Assembly: GCF_029227915.1 (NCBI RefSeq)
Contig: NC_079882.1
Span: 2,480,001-2,544,000 of the forward strand
DNA: 64,000 nt
Direction of reading: 5' to 3'
From: Hydractinia symbiolongicarpus
Lineage: Eukaryota > Cnidaria > Hydrozoa > Anthoathecata > Hydractiniidae
Position 1 is the stretch's first letter, and the number at the start of each line of letters is the position of its first letter. Of the stretch, positions 57,151 through 64,000 are shown piece after piece. The notes under the pieces were generated by a model. That model was not told the origin of the DNA and ran no database searches. It was given only the letters and a program-made list of their open reading frames with translations. A program made the translations under genes and the position numbers.

Positions 57151-58074
57151 ATATGAATACTGAAAAGACAAACCGAAATAATATCTTCAATAAAATCATC
57201 TAGTTTATTAAATGTAAGTTACCGATAGAATTATCATTAAAGAACCTCTTCAAAGAAATGGATGGCAAAAGTTATAAGCATCTGCTTAAACAATAAAAGT
57301 CAAGTGAGAAGTGTATTTGTTCAAACGTCAACACGAAAAGTATACGAATGAGCTTTCAAAGATTGACTTGCTTCTAGAATCACGTAAATCCCTGACAAAG
57401 AGCCAAAGAAAGCATCACTGTCGACTTGAGATACATTACAACTGATTTGTGTCGGCAATATTTTTTTCGTAGTGAAATTGTTCAGCTGGTAATATCTTTC
57501 ATCATTCACCTTTTATTACGGCTAGACCTCTGATAATGAATGGATGGATAGTTCCAGTTCGAGTCTTAGTGAAATGCACCAGCCAAGCATTAGAGTGTCA
57601 GCATGAAGGAAAGGGGCAGACTTTAATATTTTCTTTATACGTTCTTCCTATTACAACCAACCATTTTTGGTTGTGGGATTTATAAGCATTGTGTTTTTGG
57701 TGGCTCTTATTTCAGATATTGTTTTAATAAAAAAAATTAAATAATAAATTAATTAAAAGTAATAAATTAAATAAAAAAAAATTCCGACCGACTGACCAAC
57801 CAACCAACCGGGTCAGTGCTGAAACCCTTACCCGGGTGACTGCAAACATATATATTTTTAAGTCAAGCCTAATGGCCTAACTAACCGAAAATCGAATGTA
57901 ATTATTTTGTTGTTGCAATGATTTGTTTTAGTAAGTATATATATTTTTTTACGTTTGTTATTTATGTTGTATGTATTGGCCATTCAGCACCAGGCTTGCA
58001 GAATTAGTTTTGTTTTATGTCATTTTACTTATATACATGTTTGTTATAGAACTTAGTTTTTGTTTGTTTGTAGT
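57151..58074. other. Intergenic, no gene recognised
   Basis: AT-rich sequence with a short CCAACCAACCAA run near 57797-57808. No exon recognised. Confidence 0.5.
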
Positions 58075-60045
58075 CAGAAGCAGAGAGAAACAGATTTGTA
58101 GATGTGTTAAGAAGGGAAGACCAGCGCAATGAGGTATTCAAGATAGCAAAGCAAATGAAGAAGACTAATCAAGATATTGTAGGTGAGAAGTGTATACGTA
58201 ATGATGAAGGTGTTTTGGCTAGCACAGAGAGGAGAAAAGGGTAGCTTGGAAGAATCATTATCAGAGGTTGCTTAACACTGAGTTTGATTGGGATGAGGAT
58301 AATTTGTCTGATGATGATGTCGTAGAAGGGCCAGCTATGCAGCTCAAGACAGAATGGGTAGTGGAGGCTATTAGGAAATTGAAGATTGGCAAGGCTGCAG
58401 GAGTATCAGGTATTGTTGCAGAGATGGTAAAAGCATCTGGATATATTGGAGTTGAGCTTATTACAAGTCTTGCTAACCAGATTATAAAGGATGGTGCTAT
58501 TCCGAGTGAGTGGCAGTCGAGTGTAATAGTGAATTGTTTCAAGGGCAAGGGTGATGCATTAGAAAGGGGTAACTATAGAGGTTTGAAGTTGGTTGCTCAA
58601 GTAATGAAAGTTATTGAAAGAGTGATTGATAAGTTACTTAGAGAAAGAATTGATATAGATAAGATGCAATTTGGTTTTGTTCCAGGGCATGGCACTACAG
58701 ATGCAATATTTTTACTCAGACAGCTTCAGGAAAAGTATTTAGGAAAGAGAAAGAATCTCTATTTTGCCTTTGTAGATTTAGAGAAAGCTTTTGATAGAGT
58801 GCCACGTAAAGTTATTTGGTGGGCTATGAGAAAATTAGGTGTGGATGAGTGGCTAGTTACGATGGTTCAGTCTATGTACAGCAATGCTAGAAGTCGTGTC
58901 AGGATTAACGATTCACTTAGTGATGAATTTAGTGTGAATGTTGGTGTACATCAGGGTTCTGTACTTAGTCCTTTGTTGTTTATTCTAGTCTTAGAAGCGC
59001 TGTCGATGGAGTTCAGAACAGGTTGTCCATGGGAGTTATTGTATGCAGATGATTTGGTTCTCATAGCAGAGTCGATGGAAGAATTAGTTGAAAAGTTTGA
59101 GAAGTGGAAGAAAGGACTAGAAGAGAAAGGGCTGAAGGTAAACACGGCAAAGTCTAAAGTCATGATAAGTAGCATTGCACCCAAGTGTGACCTTGTAGTT
59201 GGAAAGTGGCCTTGTGGAGTTTGCAGGAAAGGGGTTGGTAGTAACTCAATTTTTTGTCAGACTTGCAAGCATTGGGTACATAAGAAGTGCAGTAGTATTA
59301 GTGGAAGGTTAAGAGCTGGCATACAGTTTGTATGCAAGCGTTGCAAAGGTGAGATTATAGAGAATGAAGTATTTCCAGCTTTAATGATGTACAACAGTGG
59401 CTCGTTAGAGATAGTTAAGAACTTCTGTTACTTAGGTGATATGTTGGGCAGTGAAGGGGGTGTTGGAAGAAGTGTTACTTGCAGGATAGGTTCTGCTTGG
59501 AAAAAGTTTAGAGAGTTACTTCCTTTATTGACTAGCAGAGTCCTGTCAATTGAGGTAAAAGGTAGGTTGTATGAGGCCTGTGTAAGAAGTGTTATGTTGT
59601 ACGGTAGTGAGACATGGGCAGTGAAGCAGGAAGCAGGAAGATCTCGTTTAGAAAGGAATGATATGAGAATGGTTAGGTGGATGTGTAATGCCAGTCTGAG
59701 AGACAGAAAGAGTTCAGATGAGCTAAGAAGCAGGCTAAGTCTCCGTAGAATTAAAGATGTTATCCAGATAAGAAGATTGAATTGGCTGGGGCACTTGGAA
59801 AGAATGGAGGAGGATAATTGGGTAAGAAAGTGTAGAGACTTGATAGTTCCTGGGGCAAAGCCCAGAGGCAGACCGAGAAAGACTTGGCAGGAGGTTATAA
59901 GGACAGACTTGATAGAGAGGAAGTTGAGTTTAGATCTAACACAGTCTAGATCAGATTGGAAGAGGGTCATTAATATACCCCGTCCAACCCATGCTAGCAT
60001 GGAAAACGGACGTTAAGCCGAGAATGATAATGATGATGATGTAGT
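58075..60045 (+). mobile_element. LINE (non-LTR retrotransposon), 5'-truncated, RT with inserted PHD-like finger
   Basis: The 3' part of a LINE. A leading segment (58085-58240) reads in one frame, then a one-base shift beside AAAAGGG at 58236-58241 moves to the frame used by the rest, open to the stop at 60014-60016. RT signatures: IGKAAGVSGIVAEM, NYRGLKLV, MQFGFVPGHGTTDAIF, FAFVDLEKAFDRVPRKV (catalytic Asp), GVHQGSVLSPLLFILV and YADDLVLIAES (catalytic Asp pair). After it comes a Cys4-His-Cys3 PHD-like finger (CGVCRKG, CQTC, WVHKKC, CKRC; about 59211-59350), then the typical C-terminal region with GRPRKTW. The 3' end has a CCCATGCTAGCATGG palindrome and an (ATG)n tail near 60029-60042, RTE-like in style. 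Clade not determined. No APE endonuclease in the window. Confidence 0.88.
58268..60016 (+). CDS. LINE reverse transcriptase reading frame (partial ORF2)
   Basis: The open part of the LINE above: about 582 codons without a stop, with YADD intact and the PHD-like cysteines and histidine all present. Its first codon in this frame is TTG and is not a true start; coding homology continues upstream across a one-base frameshift. Intactness of the catalytic core suggests a recent insertion, although the 5' truncation makes this copy dead. Confidence 0.85.
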   Translation: MLNTEFDWDEDNLSDDDVVEGPAMQLKTEWVVEAIRKLKIGKAAGVSGIVAEMVKASGYIGVELITSLANQIIKDGAIPSEWQSSVIVNCFKGKGDALERGNYRGLKLVAQVMKVIERVIDKLLRERIDIDKMQFGFVPGHGTTDAIFLLRQLQEKYLGKRKNLYFAFVDLEKAFDRVPRKVIWWAMRKLGVDEWLVTMVQSMYSNARSRVRINDSLSDEFSVNVGVHQGSVLSPLLFILVLEALSMEFRTGCPWELLYADDLVLIAESMEELVEKFEKWKKGLEEKGLKVNTAKSKVMISSIAPKCDLVVGKWPCGVCRKGVGSNSIFCQTCKHWVHKKCSSISGRLRAGIQFVCKRCKGEIIENEVFPALMMYNSGSLEIVKNFCYLGDMLGSEGGVGRSVTCRIGSAWKKFRELLPLLTSRVLSIEVKGRLYEACVRSVMLYGSETWAVKQEAGRSRLERNDMRMVRWMCNASLRDRKSSDELRSRLSLRRIKDVIQIRRLNWLGHLERMEEDNWVRKCRDLIVPGAKPRGRPRKTWQEVIRTDLIERKLSLDLTQSRSDWKRVINIPRPTHASMENGR

Positions 60046-63000
60046 GTCGCAAATTGTAAAAAAGGGTAATCGTCGCACTTCGCGTCAGTAAAATTAGACA
60101 CTGTAGTCGCTACTGCTAAGTTGCGGTAACAAATCGAATGGCGTGTTTCTTCTCACTGGCACCCTCAGAAAACATGTGTGTCCTTTAACTGCATTGTGTT
60201 TTCTTCTCTATTGCTGCAAATCATTTTTTTAAACACGCTGTGATTACTGAGATAAATAAAATTAGAAAAACGTTAGAAAAGAATATTTTATAAATTATTG
60301 TTGCAGACAATCAATGATAACGTTGTTTATTTTTATACTAAAAAAAAGTTGGTGGCATATTACATTTAACATTTAAATCACTGAAGTAAAAATACTTAAC
60401 TATATCAAACTGTAAAATGTTTTCAAGGTGCTTTTTTACAATTGGTTGTGCAAGACCACCAAGACAATGTGCACAGTGAGAACCTTTTTTTCTTGTCAAT
60501 GATCCTTGAATACCACTGCATTTTTTATGTATGACGCTACAGTCTTGTCAATGAAAAAAGGTTAAATAAAAATTTGTGTGTTTACAGAATGTACATTTTG
60601 TGTGTGGGATGTGTTTTAAATGTGAAATAGAGTTGAAATCAGCACAACCAATGAGGCAAAGTTGTGATTTGAATTTTATGAACAGAATTCAATTTTCCTA
60701 GGGTAAATTTGGAGAACTACTGGCACTTTTAATGTGAAAAAACATAATTGTCACTCATGGTAAAACACCCCTCTTGAGTTAACTCAGCATTCAGCTTTTG
60801 TTGTTGACAGGCTGTTGTGTTCCAAGTTCATGGACGAGGGTGCAGACTCACCGGAAACGCTACAAAAATTGTTTCAAAAACAATGAAAATGTGCCCCCGA
60901 GAAACCCGAAACAACATTTATTAAGCATTTATTACCATGTATAATTTATTCTTTCAATGTCCATCAGTGGTAGTGTAAGAGTTCAGAAAAAAACTGTTTT
61001 TTATATCATTTATTCCATAAATAATAAAATCCTACAAATAAAAAACTGAGAGTATAACGACAAAATAACACCTTCCTTCTTCTCAACAAAATTTAAATGA
61101 AACAATGAACTCGCGTGCGTTGCATTTCGAGCAGTTTCGGATGGGCCCAGGCTTTCCCGGGAGGCTACAGAAGAAAACCTTGAAAAAAGTCGCCCTCACA
61201 AATACAGGGCTTGTGGCGAGTCAGCACCCTCTTATTCATGGTTGCGAATTTTCTTTGCGGAAGATGTTCTGGTCAATATTTGATTATTGCCCTTATGCAA
61301 TAAATCATAATTGATATAACATGGTCAATACAGCATTTGCAATAGCACACTCAAAAACACTTTAGCTTTCATAGAGTAAGAAAATAACAGAAATACAAAA
61401 GAAAGAAGACATGTCTTTTTAGTCCCATAAACCCAAATTACTAAAAGTTTGCACGATACATTTTGGTGACCTTACAAGAAAAATAAGAGACACTCCAGGG
61501 GTCAGAACGTTATATTCTCTCTTGCTCTGGGAATTTGAATTAAAAACTCACCCTAACTTGCTAAATCTTTTGCAGACATGTTTATTTTCCTTATATATTA
61601 GCATAACAAAGTCAATTTTTCAAAGTCCGAAATAACTTAAATGTGGATTTTATGTAACACATTAAATGGAATATATTGTGGCAGGTTCCAATTAAGCATG
61701 TCTGTTAATAAAATAATCATGAATCAATTCAGCTCAGTTCAGTAGCAAAATAGTTTTTTCGATAGTAGCCTCTTTTTTCGAAATACTTTTAAATTTTTAA
61801 ATAATCTGTAGGTTTTAATTATTGCCAATTTAACCTGTATTCCTCTCTACCCGGATGCGCGCTCATTCGCGTAAGTTAAAATAAAAAAGTCTAGCTAGCT
61901 AGCTATAGCTGGCTAGCTAGTTACGGACAACGAACGAAAAAACTAAAAGCACTAGCCGTTTTCAACTTTTTCAAATTTTCGTTCTCAAATTTTTAACCGG
62001 TGCATATATAAAAATTAAATAATACGCTTGTTTATAAAAAAGTGTACTCTTTTGAAGAACTGATATACAAAATACGGTCCTTTGTTTTGTGTGTACTGAC
62101 TGGTCCTCGTGAAGATTACCGCTCTTTACACTACCATTTTTAAAAATCCTCGTACACGATTTTGCACGGCGGGAGCAGTCTCCATATAAAAATTGCACCA
62201 TGAATATTGAGGTAAATCGTTATAATTTTGTTTATTTTCCGCACCCTGAGTGATAACTATTGTACTTGATCCAGGCTGGCATGTTACACGCTTATCGCTT
62301 AGTTTCAGCTTGGCCAACTTGGTATAAAACATTGCTCGACGTGGTGGTCGGAGGCCATTCTTTTCTTCGTCACAAATCTAGTTGCCAAATAAAAATAGTT
62401 TTAAAATGGTGAGTTCTTTTCAGTTATTTTTTTGATAGATAATGCCACTTTGACATGCAGATTTTCTTTAATTTTTGAATCAGGGGAGATCTCAGTCAAT
62501 CCCGGATTTGAGTTGACTGGGTTATTGTCTACAGCATTAAAATACGTACAGCAAAATCTTGGTTATTGTATAACCCAGATATGCAGATATGCACTTCTAA
62601 AAAACGAGAATTTTAAGCATCATTTTTTAAGTTAAAAAACTGGAGAAAACACGCTTTCGTCTCTAAGAAACTCTCATAAAAACACGATATTTACCTCCTT
62701 TTTTCTGATATTGTAAAACGATGGAGAGCCGTAGGAACGCATGCACAATTGAATTATCGTAAAGGTGTATTCAACTTAAGGAAAATGTGAATCCTTGATC
62801 AATAAAAATTGTTGCATAAATATATCCAAAGTTCATTTTATGTGCACTGGACAGGCAAGAAAAAAAGGCCAAATTAGCTATTTATGCTAATTTATAGATT
62901 AAGATTGAAAATGCACTGACATTTATTCTCAACTATTCTGTTTGAGAGCTGACTTTAACAAATTTCAGTGTTAGTCTTTATTTTACACTTGATATCTTCG

Positions 63001-63071
63001 CTCGTATCATCTATCTATCTATATATCTATCTATACTGCAGAATACAGTCTTCTGTTCTGCTAGCTATTTG
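60046..63071. other. Intergenic, no gene recognised
   Basis: AT-rich. Contains the LINE finger fragment at 60410-60640, a loose inverted pair (GAGGGTGCAGACTC near 60836; GAGTCAGCACCCTC near 61218) and a TAGCTAGC-rich patch at 61890-61925. A minus-strand frame at 62332-62126 could hide an exon but shows no family. Confidence 0.45.
60410..60640 (-). pseudogene. Fragment resembling the LINE PHD-like finger
   Basis: On the minus strand this encodes a decayed finger: KCTFCKH, an in-frame stop, then VIHKKCSGIQGSL and HCAHCLGG. The HKKCSxIxG core matches the finger inserted in the adjacent LINE (WVHKKCSSISG). It is probably a relic of the same LINE clade in opposite orientation. Confidence 0.5.
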
Positions 63072-63581
63072 TGGCGGCGTAGATTAGTGGTTATAGCTCT
63101 CGTACTCTGTGCGGGAGACCAGGGTTCGATTCCTCTTGACGGCAATTCAACATGGGCGAGTGAATATTACCATAGCCCCGGGTTAACCCAAGCCATGTGA
63201 GGGAAATTGGGGAGACGTCTCTGTGTGTGGGCCGTTGAGCCACCGTCAAAAATATGTTTGGTTAGCGTTATTTCTAATTACAAAAGTGAGTCGGTCGGCC
63301 GGATAAAAAGTTTTCCCGAAAAATTACAAGAATACTATATTTCGCAGCCATATTTTGTTAAGGGGGACCAATTATATCTTTGAGGGTGGCCTTGGTTGTT
63401 GCCAGGAGTTGTCTAGTAGAGTGCAGGCCCTAATGGGGTCTGTGTTGCTCAAAATGAGCATTAAATACTCTAGGACTCTCCATCTAAGCCATGGCTCTCC
63501 TGGAAATAATAGACAGGGTATATCTCTCGATATTAGTGAAGCTAGCCGTGTAAAATATGCACATCTATCTATCTATCTATC
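63072..63581 (+). mobile_element. tRNA-derived SINE, copy B, with about 150-bp extra segment
   Basis: Same family as 25929-26270: head GGCGGCGTAGATTAGTGG, B box GGTTCGATTCC, a shared body including CATGGGCGAGTGAAT and GAGCATTAAATACTC, and a 3' end of (ATCT)n. Between about 63238 and 63389 it carries sequence absent from copy A. Flanking DNA at 63008-63035 also has an ATCT run, which may be the target or an older tail. Confidence 0.82.
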
Positions 63582-63714
63582 GTTGCAGCCTGTTGTTTAT
63601 ATTTTTTGCCTGTACATATGCATCTATTGTTTTCCATGCAAAATCAAATTGTTTTGTTCTGGGTACAAAAAAAAGCAATTGGCATATTATATATATGTAT
63701 ACAGGATGCCAGAG

Positions 63715-63825
63715 TGAAGTTAAGGGATTCTCACAACTTCTGCCTCAGCAGCCCAGAGATTTAAACCTGGGATTGTATAGCATTTGATGTGCCACGAGCT
63801 CTTATCCACTGAGCCATGTTGTCGA
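63715..63825 (-). mobile_element. tRNA-like SINE head, third family
   Basis: On the minus strand CAACATGGCTCAGTGGATAA has a perfect A box (TGGCTCAGTGG), followed by a B-box-like GGTTTAAATCT with a pairing T-stem (CCCAG/CTGGG). It is followed by a short body toward an AT-rich tail near 63690. Not a functional tRNA. Confidence 0.55.
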
Positions 63826-64000
63826 CAAAAGGATTTGTTAGAATCCAGGCAATTTTGGTATTTCGACCCTTGCGGGCCTTTGTCAGTGGGATACCAGAGT
63901 CAGCATGGGGTCACTGAAAGGAACTCTGGTGCAGCTCAATGTAGAATAAACAATGTAGAGCCATAATGAGCGCATATAATGTATACAGATGTATATATAT
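63826..64000. other. Window end, no gene recognised
   Basis: Less AT-rich than its surroundings, with repeat-like character, possibly part of a further transposable element cut by the window edge. Confidence 0.3.

Noticed and set aside
59428-60000. 190-codon minus frame over the LINE
   Set aside because: Antisense shadow of the conserved LINE C-terminal region.
60836-61232. Inverted pair GAGGGTGCAGACTC / GAGTCAGCACCCTC as element ends
   Set aside because: Similarity is limited to about 17 bp with no target duplication or further pairing.
62126-62332. Possible first exon on the minus strand (MFYTKLAKLKLSDK...)
   Set aside because: An ATG and a weak donor exist, but I found no family and no downstream exon in the window.
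63072-63145. Possible genuine tRNA gene
   Set aside because: A and B boxes are good but the acceptor and T stems do not pair, and a second copy shares a long non-tRNA body, so it is a SINE.

Overview
This window reads as nuclear DNA of an early-branching animal, most likely a cnidarian and perhaps a medusozoan or hydrozoan. It is strongly AT-rich, its genes are split by many GT-AG introns, it carries animal-only gene families (TspanC8 tetraspanin, KAT6 acetyltransferase, AMDHD2, SLC15A4-like), and it is littered with LINE, Penelope-like, tRNA-SINE and TTAA-flanked elements. The species call is inference. Nothing bacterial, no CRISPR array and no rRNA gene was seen.

Layout. 1-3.9 kb: no gene seen. 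3.9-7.3 kb (minus): five-exon SLC15A4-like transporter. 7.3-11.6 kb: AT-rich spacer with odd repeated motifs. 11.6-16.3 kb (plus): eight-exon AMDHD2, N-acetylglucosamine-6-phosphate deacetylase. 18.2-18.6 kb (plus): a single-exon secreted precursor that appears to hold two related amidated peptides. 21-27 kb: a TTAA-flanked MITE, a decayed CR1/L2-like LINE and a tRNA-SINE. 27.1-32.1 kb (plus): eight-exon TSPAN33-like TspanC8 tetraspanin. 32.9-34.1 kb (minus): two-exon orphan. 35.2-35.7 kb: a (TA)n block of about 468 bp. 36.4-41.7 kb (plus): four-exon coiled-coil protein of 1243 aa. 42.3-56.1 kb (minus): fourteen-exon KAT6 (MOZ/MORF/Enok) lysine acetyltransferase with a possible internal alternative first exon. 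56.5-60.6 kb: Penelope-like remnant and a LINE whose reverse transcriptase reading frame is long and still open. 60.6-64 kb: no gene, SINE copies at the end.

I assembled every exon chain by hand from GT-AG (once GC-AG) sites and checked phase. All multi-exon models close exactly: SLC15A4-like 570 aa, AMDHD2 410 aa, tetraspanin 276 aa, orphan 234 aa, coiled-coil 1243 aa, KAT6 968 aa.

The genes do not form a pathway. Tetraspanin and orphan are convergent, as are the coiled-coil gene and KAT6. A shared feature is an acceptor-like AG only 9-21 nt upstream of the start codon in five genes, which suggests spliced-leader trans-splicing. The most interesting single locus is the duplicated-peptide precursor at 18188-18607; the KAT6 architecture and its internal first exon come next.
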